Shown one piece after another: positions 53,568 to 62,097 of a stretch of DNA of 64,000 bases. Source of the DNA: JAIYCX01 sp964353175 (GTDB taxonomy: Bacteria; Bdellovibrionota_C; UBA2361; SZUA-149; DAOLCO01); contig CAYGUX010000001.1 of NCBI GenBank assembly GCA_964353175.1, positions 124,001 to 188,000 of the forward strand, in the 5' to 3' direction. Below the pieces are notes generated by a model that searched no databases, had not been told where the DNA came from, and saw only the letters and a list, made by a program, of their open reading frames with translations. The stretch's first letter is position 1. Each line of letters begins with the position of its first letter. The translations under genes were made by a program, and so were the position numbers.

Positions 53568-54764
53568 CTACTGAGAATCTTTAACTAAGTGCCCGCCTTT
53601 CACAACCGCCCTTTCTATCGACAAAGGCAAACTCCCATACTCATCGAACTTCAACCTACTTGTAAGACCCTCAATATCAACTTCTTGAATAATACCTGAC
53701 AAATTTGAAATGCCGTCCTCCAGATTTCCCTTGCGCCTCCTCTGCCAAATCCTACTTGCCTCCAATAGAATCTTCGCCATATCATAAGCATACGCATGAG
53801 TATAATTAGGTTCCCGATGATAGCGATTTTTAAATTTATCAAACCAAGCTTTGATCTTTGGATCTTCTTCTTTCCTTGTTAGAAATAGCGGAGCCGAAAC
53901 TTTCATACCTTCTATCCATTCTGGACGAACATTCCCCACTACATCTATTAGATCATATGCCGCGATAACATGTTTACCTCTGACTAATTGCTGTTCATCA
54001 AGTCGGCGAACCATAGCAATAAGATTCTCAACAAATCCATTTATAATCAAAAGATCTGGCTTATATTTCCTAACATTCAGAACCAATGAATAGAAGTCAG
54101 TTAAATCAGTCTGAAATGTTTGTATGTAGACATCTTCTACACCGACTTCCCTTAATCCTGGCGCCACTATTTCCCGATACTCTTCATCCGTTGAAGGCAA
54201 AGAAGCATAAATAATGGCAACCTTCTTTGCTCCAACCTTTTTAGCATAATCAATAAATATTTTTGGTTCCTGCTTAAAACTAAGAAAAGTTCTAAAATTA
54301 TCTCTCTCTCCATTTGGTCTAACATTCACATCAAACACCCATTGAAAATGAGGTAAAGAATTATCCCTAGTTGCTACTTCATAATAAGAAGAAATTTTAG
54401 ATATATCTCGCCAACCAGATCTATGCCTATCCAAAACTTCATTCACTGCCATAACCTGAGGCTTTAGCCCACTTACATACACATCCGGAGAATCCAAAAG
54501 TTGCATATTCGCCACAGTCACAGCACTTTTGGTTTGGCTCTCATTGTCCCGATAGGAAAAATTAACTAAACTAGCAGAATCCTTCTCTTCTTCCAACGCA
54601 ATATCTACACCTTCCTTTATGGAATTTCCGTAAATTGAAAAGGGACCTGTCATGGGAAGATTGCATGCGATATTGAGAACATCGGAACTATCCTCCGCCC
54701 TCAACATATCAAGAGGAGCGAAACTTAATAAGAACGAAAAGACAATCACAATTGCTCTAAACAT
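53568..54764 (-). CDS. Branched-chain amino-acid-type ABC substrate-binding protein
   Basis: I start at ATG 54764 (398 aa); an earlier GTG at 54770 is possible. A signal peptide (about 1-23, ending DMLRA) precedes a LivJ-like domain beginning LNIACNLPMTGPFSIYGNSI, with typical YDMAKILLEA and VAIIYASLPSTDEEY segments. It overlaps the murD gene, so it is part of the murL-murD transcript. No permease or ATPase is adjacent. Either it serves a transporter elsewhere, or it is a receptor-like protein. Confidence 0.78.
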   Translation of the reverse strand: MFRAIVIVFSFLLSFAPLDMLRAEDSSDVLNIACNLPMTGPFSIYGNSIKEGVDIALEEEKDSASLVNFSYRDNESQTKSAVTVANMQLLDSPDVYVSGLKPQVMAVNEVLDRHRSGWRDISKISSYYEVATRDNSLPHFQWVFDVNVRPNGERDNFRTFLSFKQEPKIFIDYAKKVGAKKVAIIYASLPSTDEEYREIVAPGLREVGVEDVYIQTFQTDLTDFYSLVLNVRKYKPDLLIINGFVENLIAMVRRLDEQQLVRGKHVIAAYDLIDVVGNVRPEWIEGMKVSAPLFLTRKEEDPKIKAWFDKFKNRYHREPNYTHAYAYDMAKILLEASRIWQRRRKGNLEDGISNLSGIIQEVDIEGLTSRLKFDEYGSLPLSIERAVVKGGHLVKDSQ

Positions 54765-56097
54765 TTTCACCTACTAATTTTCGAAAGGCCTCTCCCCTCT
54801 CTTCAAAATTCTTAAAAATAAAAAAACTAGGCGATGCCGGGGAGAGCAGGCATGTTTTACCTTTTTTAGTTTCTTTCTTTGCAATTTTAACTGCATCCTC
54901 CATTGAGTTTACCTCAAAAAATTTAATCTTATTCGACATAAAACCCGAACTCCCCTCTATTGCCTCTCTAATTCTTCTACCAGATGGCATAAATAGGATT
55001 ACATTAGAAACATTCGTATTCAATACTCTCTCTGCAAGTCTTGCAAAATCAAGCCCCCTATCAAATCCGCCTAGAATAATAGTATCAAGAGAATCATGAT
55101 AAACATCTATCGCACTCATACAAGCTTCCGGCATTGTAGCGATTGAATCATTCACATACAGAACTCCATCAACGACACCAATTTCTTCCAACCTATGAGG
55201 AAGAGGCTTAAAACTCAATAAACCTTCCCTTAATTTCTCCAATGAAATATTAAACTCAGCCAACAGAGTTAAACAGGCAAGCACATTCTCCACATTTCTA
55301 GCGCCCTTTATAGGCAACTCACTTACCTTGCAGATCACAATCCCCTTTTCCCTACATAGAATCTCATCTCCCCTTTGAAAATACCTTTCATTGAGTCCGT
55401 AATACTGCCTCCTACCCATACATCCAAGAAGCTCTCTTTCAATCCGATCCTGTCCTCTCGGCACAACCAGTAAGTCTTTCTCAGTTTGAAATTTTGCAAT
55501 ATTAGCCTTGGCCTTTAGGTACGATTCAAAACTCCCATGATAATCCAAATGCTCTTCGTAGATATTTAGGAAAACTGCTCTGGCTGGTGAAACCCTAAGA
55601 TCTTCTAGCTGATAGCTAGACAGTTCTAAAACAAAATAATCAGAATCTTCTTCGTACACATCTAAGGCGGGAACACCTATGTTACCTGCTAACACAACCT
55701 TTCTTCCAGCCACGCTAAGTAAATGCGCTACTAAAGAAGAAGTCGTACTCTTCCCCTTAGTCCCAGTTACACCAATAACCTTATCTCTGTGCTTTTCTAA
55801 AAATACTGCCGTACCAGAGGTTAAAACAGAATCCGGATACTTAGCAAAATATTCTTCCAATTCGGAATTCGGCACACCTGGGGATTTAAATATAAAATCA
55901 AAAAAAGGTAGGCCTTCTAAATATCCAGGGCCCGTATAAACTTGCATTCCATTAGGCACACCCTCAATCTTCTGCTTATCTGCAATAGCGATAGTACAAA
56001 CAATTCTCTGTTTTTTGAAAAAGGAAAGTGTGCTTCTGGCCTCTCTACCGAAACCAACTAGTAAAATCTTTTTGTTATTAAAAACGGAAAGGTTCAG
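54757..56097 (-). CDS. murD: UDP-MurNAc-L-Ala:L-Glu ligase, MurD2 type
   Basis: The open frame runs to a stop upstream of 56097 with no ATG, GTG or TTG before residue 47. I therefore place the start at CTG 56097, which has AAGGAG seven bases upstream and restores the family's N-terminal Rossmann segment (KKILLVGFGREARST). This gives 446 aa, the usual MurD length; the next start, GTG 55959, would delete that domain. The central ATP motif GTKGKST (about 112-118) and NDSIATMPEA are present. Pairing with murL argues for the MurD2 form that adds L-glutamate rather than D-glutamate. Confidence 0.85.
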   Translation of the reverse strand: MNLSVFNNKKILLVGFGREARSTLSFFKKQRIVCTIAIADKQKIEGVPNGMQVYTGPGYLEGLPFFDFIFKSPGVPNSELEEYFAKYPDSVLTSGTAVFLEKHRDKVIGVTGTKGKSTTSSLVAHLLSVAGRKVVLAGNIGVPALDVYEEDSDYFVLELSSYQLEDLRVSPARAVFLNIYEEHLDYHGSFESYLKAKANIAKFQTEKDLLVVPRGQDRIERELLGCMGRRQYYGLNERYFQRGDEILCREKGIVICKVSELPIKGARNVENVLACLTLLAEFNISLEKLREGLLSFKPLPHRLEEIGVVDGVLYVNDSIATMPEACMSAIDVYHDSLDTIILGGFDRGLDFARLAERVLNTNVSNVILFMPSGRRIREAIEGSSGFMSNKIKFFEVNSMEDAVKIAKKETKKGKTCLLSPASPSFFIFKNFEERGEAFRKLVGENV

Positions 56098-56101
56098 ACT
56101 C

Positions 56102-57493
56102 CTACTCCTTAAAACTAACGTTTTTTAAATTTTTTCTTAGATACTCGACTTCCTTCACAGCAAGATAGTTTTTATCATCCCATGAGTCTAAAGTGCTAGG
56201 TTGAAAATCATGTCCAAAAGAATTTAGAATTTCATTCGCCCTATCTAATATTGGCGTAAAATATACATCCTTAGACATCTTACCAACTAGATATTTAAAC
56301 CCTGTCCTAGACTCTTCATAAGAACCCACACATTCAAATGGCTTATGTTCTCCAAGCCCACACAACTCCCCTACTAATTGAAAAAAGCTAATATACTTTA
56401 GAGGCAATGGATGCCAGATCATACTCAGTTCTTTAATACTCAGAAAAGGGCACAAACTAAGAAAAGTAAATACACACTTAGGACAAGCTCCGCACCACTT
56501 ATGCTCCCCCTCTTTCTTAGCTTTGATAGTCTGCGCTCTATTGCAACTTAAAAAAGTAGCGAGAGATTCTTCATGAGTCGAAAGTAAACCGGTAATTTGC
56601 AGTTCCGACAAGGGACGCAAGAAACTATAGTAGTTTACACCAGATCCGACCGAAGCCAGTAACTCTCTAAACTTAGTTTCAAATTCAAAAGTTTTTGAGT
56701 ACTGATGATTAATATCCTTACCCTGATAATGAATATTCCCTTCGTTAGCAGTTGATTCATTTGAAGTTACGACATGTCTATATCCACAACACTCAGAGGC
56801 TATCGCACCAATAAATGCCAAGGTCGCAGAAAAAGGAATGTGCCCATTAAAATATTTTGTCTTTGGTAGCGAAAGAAGCTTAGGAGATATCGTTCTTTTA
56901 ACTCTAATCGGCTCGTCTCCTGAAAACAACTTAATAGAGTCTAAAGCTTGAGGAATTGGGTTTACAACAAAGCCCCTAAATTGCTTTTCCATCTCCTTAA
57001 ATGCCCGCAAAGTTACTAAAGAGTCCTTACCCCCTCCAACCATCACCAAAGATTTGTCTTCTAGTTTAGGGCCTAGCGACATCTCTAACTGAGGCGCCGC
57101 TTTATCAAAACTAAACTCAAAGCCCATACTAGGATCAAGCTGATTAAGATAAAAAAATTCTCCTAAACCATTTAGATATAAATCCTTAAACCAAGAAATT
57201 TCACTCTCACTCAGATGACCGCATTTGATTTCAATTCTAGGTGGGCACACTAACTTCCAATAAGAAATTAGCTCCACCACTCCCAAAAGAAAAACAAGCT
57301 TAGGAGATGGCTCAGAAATTTTAAACGTAGATGATTCAGCACTAAAATCGATAGATACGCGATGAACAAAATTAAAATCAGGACTCAACTCATAGTCATA
57401 CTCAAGATCCAAACGAGCACCGACCACAGACTGCCTAAATGCCTTATACTTAATTTGAGGATACTCTCCCCTTAATGTCTCAAGTTTATCCAT
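56102..57493 (-). CDS. murL: UDP-MurNAc-L-Ala-L-Glu epimerase MurL
   Basis: The 463-residue protein matches the MurL family, which epimerises the terminal L-Glu of UDP-MurNAc-L-Ala-L-Glu to D-Glu using ATP. Visible features are the PP-loop-like VGGGKDS (153-158), TSNESTANEGNIHYQGKD (about 242-260) and a possible metal site CGACPKC (Cys334, Cys337, Cys340) with Cys317. It lies 4 bp upstream of murD, the known functional partner. This is the alternative to MurI plus standard MurD for D-glutamate in peptidoglycan. Confidence 0.88.
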   Translation of the reverse strand: MDKLETLRGEYPQIKYKAFRQSVVGARLDLEYDYELSPDFNFVHRVSIDFSAESSTFKISEPSPKLVFLLGVVELISYWKLVCPPRIEIKCGHLSESEISWFKDLYLNGLGEFFYLNQLDPSMGFEFSFDKAAPQLEMSLGPKLEDKSLVMVGGGKDSLVTLRAFKEMEKQFRGFVVNPIPQALDSIKLFSGDEPIRVKRTISPKLLSLPKTKYFNGHIPFSATLAFIGAIASECCGYRHVVTSNESTANEGNIHYQGKDINHQYSKTFEFETKFRELLASVGSGVNYYSFLRPLSELQITGLLSTHEESLATFLSCNRAQTIKAKKEGEHKWCGACPKCVFTFLSLCPFLSIKELSMIWHPLPLKYISFFQLVGELCGLGEHKPFECVGSYEESRTGFKYLVGKMSKDVYFTPILDRANEILNSFGHDFQPSTLDSWDDKNYLAVKEVEYLRKNLKNVSFKE

Positions 57494-57780
57494 TAAAGAA
57501 TGCTAGAAAATTGAAAAAAAGCATTATGCCCATAAAGGCTAAGACTTGCAAAACCTGCCTGCCTATTCACCTCCACATAAAAGAAGTGGATTTTTCGAGC
57601 ACTTACAACTTTAAGTAACTTAAACCTAACCCCTGCGCCACGCTCTGAGGCCTATAGAGGTGAAGTTTACTGTACCTGACACCTAGGATCTCAAACGGTA
57701 TAGATCGACCGCCCTCACTAAAAAAGCTATTTAGCTAATGTCGATAAATTCCCGTAACTACATAAGATATAGGCTTTTTC
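57494..57780. other. Intergenic stretch before AbiE module
   Basis: About 290 bp with no gene. It contains the left copy of the 33-bp repeat (57630-57662) and leads into the AbiE control region. No other strong structure was seen. Confidence 0.4.
57630..57662 (+). repeat. Left 33-bp direct repeat bounding toxin-antitoxin island
   Basis: The 33-bp sequence CCCCTGCGCCACGCTCTGAG followed by GCCTATAGAGGTG recurs at 60653-60685 in the same orientation with two mismatches. The copies enclose the AbiE, remnant antitoxin and ParDE genes. Confidence 0.6.
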
Positions 57781-57819
57781 ATTGCCAGTATCTTGCCATT
57801 ACGGTAAGATACTGGCAAT
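57781..57819 (+). promoter_or_regulatory. abiE promoter embedded in a near-perfect palindromic operator
   Basis: A 17-bp arm (57781-57797) is matched at 16 positions by 57803-57819 across a 5-nt centre. Inside it lie a -35 box TTGCCA (57782-57787), a 17-bp spacer and a -10 box TAAGAT (57805-57810), seven bases before the abiEi ATG at 57818. Transcription should start at or near the ATG, so the mRNA is probably leaderless. Confidence 0.7.
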
Positions 57820-58471
57820 GAACATCAGATTAGACCAAAAACTCATCCAAAGCATAAATGCCCCTGAGCTTAGCACAAGCATGCTCATTGGATTGTTGTC
57901 AGAATATAAAGATCCACGCAAAAAAATTCATAGCCTTGTAAAAGGCGGATTCCTCAAGTCCATTAAACAGGGAGTGTATCTAGTTAACCAAGAAATTGGT
58001 CTCCGTCCGTACTCAATGGAAATATTAGCTAATTTAATTTATGCGCCTTCCTATATTTCCCTTGAGACCGCACTTAGCTTCTATGGATTCATTCCTGAAA
58101 GGGTAAGCACCACGACTTCCATTAGTATCAGTAAAGGGCGGCGTTTCCTAACGCCTGTCGGCGAATTTATCTATCATCATGTGAAGGAGTCTATTTATTC
58201 GGAAGGTGTTTGTTTACGAGAAGTTTATCAAGATACTTTTTGTCAATTTGCTAGCCCCGAAAAGGCTATTCTCGATTTTCTGTATATTCGAGAGAAGAAA
58301 GGGAAATTTACAAATTCAAAAAAATACTTTAACTACCTAATAGAATCATACCGCCTTGATAGTAACTTAATTAAAAAGACAACATCTGCCAAAAAACTTA
58401 AGGCATTGGCCGAACTTTACAATTCGGAACATGTAAGTTGGTTTATGCATGAACTTATTAAAAAGCCCTAA
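57818..58471 (+). CDS. abiEi: AbiEi-type antitoxin / transcriptional regulator
   Basis: The 217-residue protein has the AbiEi layout: an N-terminal winged-helix segment (LIGLLSEYKDPRKKIHSLVK, then GGFLKSIKQGVY) and a central LANLIYAPSYISLETALSF. It ends with a C-terminal domain after PEKAILDFLY. I start at ATG 57818; the frame running back to 57782 lies inside the operator. AbiEi neutralises AbiEii and represses the operon by binding inverted repeats. The toxin gene follows after 3 bp. Confidence 0.85.
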   Translation: MNIRLDQKLIQSINAPELSTSMLIGLLSEYKDPRKKIHSLVKGGFLKSIKQGVYLVNQEIGLRPYSMEILANLIYAPSYISLETALSFYGFIPERVSTTTSISISKGRRFLTPVGEFIYHHVKESIYSEGVCLREVYQDTFCQFASPEKAILDFLYIREKKGKFTNSKKYFNYLIESYRLDSNLIKKTTSAKKLKALAELYNSEHVSWFMHELIKKP

Positions 58472-58474
58472 CTT

Positions 58475-59338
58475 ATGAATGAAGCAGTGGAACAGATGTT
58501 GGCTAGATATTCACCTCAATCTAAGGAGGATCACGAGAATGCCCTTAAAGAAATCCTGCAGGAAATAATTCTTTTAGGTTTATATCGGGCAGGATTTTTT
58601 GAAAAAGCTGCGTTTTATGGAGGAGCAGCTATGAGAATCCTCTATGGCCTAGATCGTTTTTCTGAAGATTTAGATTTCACTCTTTTTAAGCCAGATAACA
58701 ACTTCAAACTCGATAAATACTTCCCCATTTTAGCACGAGAGCTTAAGGCCTATGGATTCAATATAGAGCTAAGTAGAGTCGAGAAAGATAATACAAGAAT
58801 TATTGAGTCCGCTTTCTTAAAAACGAATACGCACCTATTATTTCTGAACATAATGGGTGCAAAAAGTTTTGCCAATAAAATTCAGAAAAGCCAACTAATA
58901 AAAATAAAGTTCGAGGTCGATGTTAATCCAGCAACGTCCTTTAAAACTGAGATTAAAACCTTGCTACTACCATCGCCTTTTGCGATCAAAACCTTAACTC
59001 TTCCTTCACTATTCGCTGGTAAAATGCATGCGACTCTTTTCAGGAATTGGAAATCAAGAGTAAAAGGAAGGGACTTTTACGATGTCGTTTGGTATCTTGC
59101 TAGACAAGTTCGTTTAGATAGGAATTATCTCGAAGAGAAAATGATTGCATCCAAGGCAATTGACACACCCCTAACAAAAAGTATTCTAATAGAGCTATTC
59201 AAAAAGCGTATAAGGTCTATAGATATTACCCAAGCTAAACAGGACATCCACCCTTTTATTAAAGATCGAAGGCAGGTTGAAATATGGTCCGCAGACTTTT
59301 TTTGCGAAATTATTGAAAGAATCGAGTTCGAATCTTGA
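58475..59338 (+). CDS. abiEii: AbiEii-type nucleotidyltransferase toxin
   Basis: The 287-residue protein has the nucleotidyltransferase motif FYGGAAMRILYG, then FSEDLDFTLF with the two catalytic acidic residues, and a downstream VKGRDFYDVVWYL block typical of AbiEii/MenT-type enzymes. These modify tRNA or other RNA to block growth and can protect against phage by abortive infection. It ends next to the XRE antitoxin remnant. Confidence 0.88.
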   Translation: MNEAVEQMLARYSPQSKEDHENALKEILQEIILLGLYRAGFFEKAAFYGGAAMRILYGLDRFSEDLDFTLFKPDNNFKLDKYFPILARELKAYGFNIELSRVEKDNTRIIESAFLKTNTHLLFLNIMGAKSFANKIQKSQLIKIKFEVDVNPATSFKTEIKTLLLPSPFAIKTLTLPSLFAGKMHATLFRNWKSRVKGRDFYDVVWYLARQVRLDRNYLEEKMIASKAIDTPLTKSILIELFKKRIRSIDITQAKQDIHPFIKDRRQVEIWSADFFCEIIERIEFES

Positions 59339-59345
59339 TTTACAG

Positions 59346-59603
59346 TTAGACAAATTAACTCTGAAAGAGATTGAGCTTCTCTAAGTTCCAGAGGTTAAAG
59401 AGCTTTCGCCTGCACAAATTCTTAAGATCAGAGAAAAAGAGAACGCCAGTCAGGGTGTGTTTGCACAACTTTTAAATGTGAGTTCTTCGACTATTCTAAA
59501 GTGGGAAAGGGGTGAAGTCAGACCACAGAATTGCGCCCTAAAACTGCTTAATCTCGCCGACAAGCATGGATTAGGTGCGATTAAGGAAGTTTTTTCGAGT
59601 TAA
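59346..59603 (+). pseudogene. Broken XRE/HigA-type antitoxin remnant
   Basis: One frame reads LDKLTLKEIELL, then a stop at 59382-59384, then VPEVKELSPAQILKIREKEN and on to SSSTILKWERGEVRP, ending at TAA 59601-59603. This is the conserved pattern of RelE-partner XRE antitoxins, interrupted by one in-frame stop and lacking a start codon. No toxin remains beside it; parE starts convergently four bases away. Confidence 0.65.
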
Positions 59604-59607
59604 ATAT

Positions 59608-59895
59608 CTAGAAAATATTTTCGATATCTCTAGCTCCATGTAATACCCTAACAATTTCTAGAAAGTTTTCTGTCGTTCTGTAAAAAATTATAATTTTGCC
59701 GCATATAAAACTCCTTACATCAGGGCGCAAATCCTGTCTTTCTCTACCCAAAAATGGTTGCTGTACCAACAATAGAAATTTAGAGTAAAGTTGATCGAAA
59801 CATCTATCGGCAACATCGACACTATCCTCAGCTATAAATAACCAAATCTCACTAAGATCACTCTCAGCGATAGAAGTGATCCGCAGTTGTTTCAC
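59608..59895 (-). CDS. parE: ParE-type toxin
   Basis: The 95-residue protein matches ParE: RITSIAESDLSEIWLFIAED near the N-terminus and a C-terminal IIFYRTTENFLEIVRVLHGARD. ParE toxins poison DNA gyrase. Its start overlaps the parD stop by 4 nt. It converges with the broken antitoxin remnant. Confidence 0.88.
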   Translation of the reverse strand: MKQLRITSIAESDLSEIWLFIAEDSVDVADRCFDQLYSKFLLLVQQPFLGRERQDLRPDVRSFICGKIIIFYRTTENFLEIVRVLHGARDIENIF

Positions 59896-60185
59896 GCAAC
59901 CTTTGCCTTCTTATTTGACAATACCTTTCTACCTTTTAGTTTAGTTTCATCCATAAGTTTCTTCAGTGAGATCGCATCATGAGTTTCAAATGCCCCGCTA
60001 TCTAATTGCTTCAGGCCCTCATCTATATCTGAACGAAGATTTTGAAGCCTAAGTTTGCGCATATCTTCCTTTTCTTTAAGCAACCGAAGACCTTCTCTAA
60101 CAACTTCACTCTGAGATTGATAAAGGCCGCTTTCTATTAACTCTGCGATAAATAAGTCCAATGTCTTTCCTAGATTAACATTCAT
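59892..60185 (-). CDS. parD: ParD-type antitoxin
   Basis: I start at ATG 60185 (97 aa, MNVNLGKTLDLF), preceded by GGGAG; the frame continuing to 60233 has no such site. The ribbon-helix-helix LIESGLYQSQSEVVREGLRL followed by LKEKEDMRKL is typical. The C-terminal half is the toxin-binding tail. It represses the operon through the repeats upstream. Confidence 0.88.
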   Translation of the reverse strand: MNVNLGKTLDLFIAELIESGLYQSQSEVVREGLRLLKEKEDMRKLRLQNLRSDIDEGLKQLDSGAFETHDAISLKKLMDETKLKGRKVLSNKKAKVA

Positions 60186-60211
60186 AAATTTCTCCCATTT
60201 GGCTTTTAGCC

Positions 60212-60256
60212 ATAATACCACTAAAATTAACAATAGTTAACAATTATTGACAATAT
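60212..60256 (-). promoter_or_regulatory. parDE promoter with three 10-bp direct repeats
   Basis: On the minus strand -35 TTAACT (60240-60235), 17-bp spacer, then -10 TATTAT (60217-60212). On the plus strand three repeats TTAACAATAG, TTAACAATTA and TTGACAATAT follow each other without gaps (60227-60256). This is one helical turn apart, suiting binding of several ParD dimers on one face of the DNA. Confidence 0.65.
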
Positions 60257-60369
60257 TGAGAGACGTCAGATCTAACCATTTGTATTTAATTCCTTTTATT
60301 AAATACAGGAGCCACCTTATGTTATCGCATTTTTTAAAAAATTATTTCAGAGAAACTAGAATTCTCACT

Positions 60370-60612
60370 TCATTTCCAAGTGAAAATTAAGGCGTCACAA
60401 ATCAATAAACAAATTACTATGCGCAATATTCTTTGAAAGAGACTCATCTTAGATATCTCTTGATTCGCTATTTCTTGAAAATTTTCATGAAATTCTCTCT
60501 CAGAAGTTATGGCATCTTGGAAATTAAGTTTTGCTCTGTTCAGACGTATAAAAGCAAGCCCCCATGTTACTATTCCACCAACTAGCAACATTATCGGCAT
60601 ACCATAGGCCAT
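60370..60612 (-). CDS. Small membrane protein, unknown
   Basis: The 80-residue protein has two hydrophobic segments (about 5-22 and 62-78) joined by a charged linker (LNRAKLNFQDAITSEREFHE). I do not recognise it. It lies inside the repeat-flanked island, downstream of parDE on the same strand. No good ribosome-binding site is visible. Confidence 0.45.
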   Translation of the reverse strand: MAYGMPIMLLVGGIVTWGLAFIRLNRAKLNFQDAITSEREFHENFQEIANQEISKMSLFQRILRIVICLLICDALIFTWK

Positions 60613-60652
60613 TTTCTCAAGGAGTAAAGAAGTAGCTTAAGATGCCAGAAGA

Positions 60653-60700
60653 CCCCTGCCCCACGCTCTGAGGCCTATACAGGTGGGGCCTATACAGGTG
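60653..60700 (+). repeat. Right direct repeat of toxin-antitoxin island, with tandem half-unit
   Basis: 60653-60685 matches 57630-57662 at 31 of 33 positions. The 14-bp unit GGCCTATACAGGTG is then repeated at 60672-60685 and 60687-60700, and GCCCCAC/GTGGGGC can form a stem within it. Confidence 0.6.
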
Positions 60701-60705
60701 AAGGC

Positions 60706-61842
60706 TCACCCATCCAAGAATGTCCTAAACAACAAAACATCCGCGAGACTAGCTTCCTCAGGACGATATACTACACCGCTCCCCGCCCAAGGGGTTCTCA
60801 TTGTTTTTAACGGGCGATAAGATTTGCCCTCAAGGTAGGAATCGCCCAAGCGAACATAAGGTCCACACGCACCAGTAATCTTAATAGGAACATACGCCCT
60901 ATATTTAGAGTGAATTGACTGATCCTTAAGGACAACAACATCATGAACTTTAACAATGGTGGCAAACCTTTCTCCTACATTTAAGTCAACAAGGCCCTCC
61001 CCTTCTTTCTGAAACTCGACACAATCCAAGTAGGCCGCTTCTAAAAAATATGATCCAACCGATCTCCAATCATAGCAAGCTGAAAAAACATCGCCTGTCT
61101 CTTTACAATGTGCCCTAGCAACAAATAATATTGAACCCATTTTACTCGTCTTCTCAGCCATTTTTTCAATGTAATTCAAATTTGAATTGGTGGTTCTAAT
61201 CATCTCTTGATCCCAACGTTTATCGATACCATATTCTTGAATAAGATCCCTAACTTCTTTCTGCTTACTTATACGCATAAGTTTTTTCTCGGCATCCCTC
61301 TGGTTGAAAGATTTAACTATTAACAAATTTCTCACTGGAGAAGAAACAAGACTGGTTAGAGCTACATAAACCAAGGCTAAAACAATCAAGCTCAAAATAT
61401 ACGCAGTGGGCTTCCTCTTGGAACTCACAGCCTTCTTCCCTCTAAGTGACAAAATTAACAACAGCATCAATACCACCACAACGAAAAAAGGAAATTTCTC
61501 CAAATTAATAGTCTGAATATAACTCATAATGACAACCGTGCCAGAAACTTGGATAATGACTTTAGACAATCCAACCAACCCTGCATTAATATCAACATCA
61601 AGTTTGAACAAATTTAATACAGCAAGAAGTATAAACAATGAAATTAGGAAACAAATAAGCACGATCAAACTCAATAGACTTAACAACCAAACCTCTGACA
61701 ACACAACCTTTTCAAAAAAATATGAGAGCTCAGGAGGAGAAAACTCCTTTAGATACCAATGGATGCTGGTTTGAAATAGATCAGAAATAAGTAAAAAAAT
61801 AATAGATCCAATAAACAGAAGAAGAGACTTAATGTTAGGCAT
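60706..61842 (-). CDS. Membrane protein with C-terminal extracytoplasmic domain, unknown
   Basis: The 378-residue protein (ATG start; a TTG three codons earlier is possible) has about five hydrophobic segments in the first 170 residues. A hydrophilic C-terminal part follows, with several cysteines (RAHCKETG, FSACYDWR, YLDCVEF, GACGPYVR) that could form disulphides if periplasmic. I do not recognise it. It lies just outside the right repeat of the toxin-antitoxin island and is monocistronic. Confidence 0.6.
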   Translation of the reverse strand: MPNIKSLLLFIGSIIFLLISDLFQTSIHWYLKEFSPPELSYFFEKVVLSEVWLLSLLSLIVLICFLISLFILLAVLNLFKLDVDINAGLVGLSKVIIQVSGTVVIMSYIQTINLEKFPFFVVVVLMLLLILSLRGKKAVSSKRKPTAYILSLIVLALVYVALTSLVSSPVRNLLIVKSFNQRDAEKKLMRISKQKEVRDLIQEYGIDKRWDQEMIRTTNSNLNYIEKMAEKTSKMGSILFVARAHCKETGDVFSACYDWRSVGSYFLEAAYLDCVEFQKEGEGLVDLNVGERFATIVKVHDVVVLKDQSIHSKYRAYVPIKITGACGPYVRLGDSYLEGKSYRPLKTMRTPWAGSGVVYRPEEASLADVLLFRTFLDG

Positions 61843-62097
61843 AGTTACCAAGCTTAAACCTTTATATAATTGCGAACTACAATCTAATCAGCGATATAAC
61901 ATATCGATTATTTCAGAGATAAAAAGGGTATCTAAATTAGTATTTTTAGGCAATAGATTTAATGGGTTTGCTCAATAACCAGAAAGGGCCGAAAAGAAAA
62001 GGTTTAGAGAAGGGAGAGACGTTTTTTCGGCACAATTAAGCCAACAACATGGGCTCAACAAAGTTTTTATTTTCTTGGGCGGATTGGTTATCGAGGA
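61843..62097. other. AT-rich intergenic stretch
   Basis: About 255 bp with no gene, between the unknown membrane protein and the MITE-like element. It should hold the membrane-protein promoter. No strong hairpin was seen. Confidence 0.4.

Noticed and set aside
59325..59350. A GTTCGAATC-like T-loop sequence suggesting a tRNA end or attachment site
   Set aside because: Its flanks do not pair as a T-stem or acceptor stem, and the bases are the end of the abiEii coding sequence.
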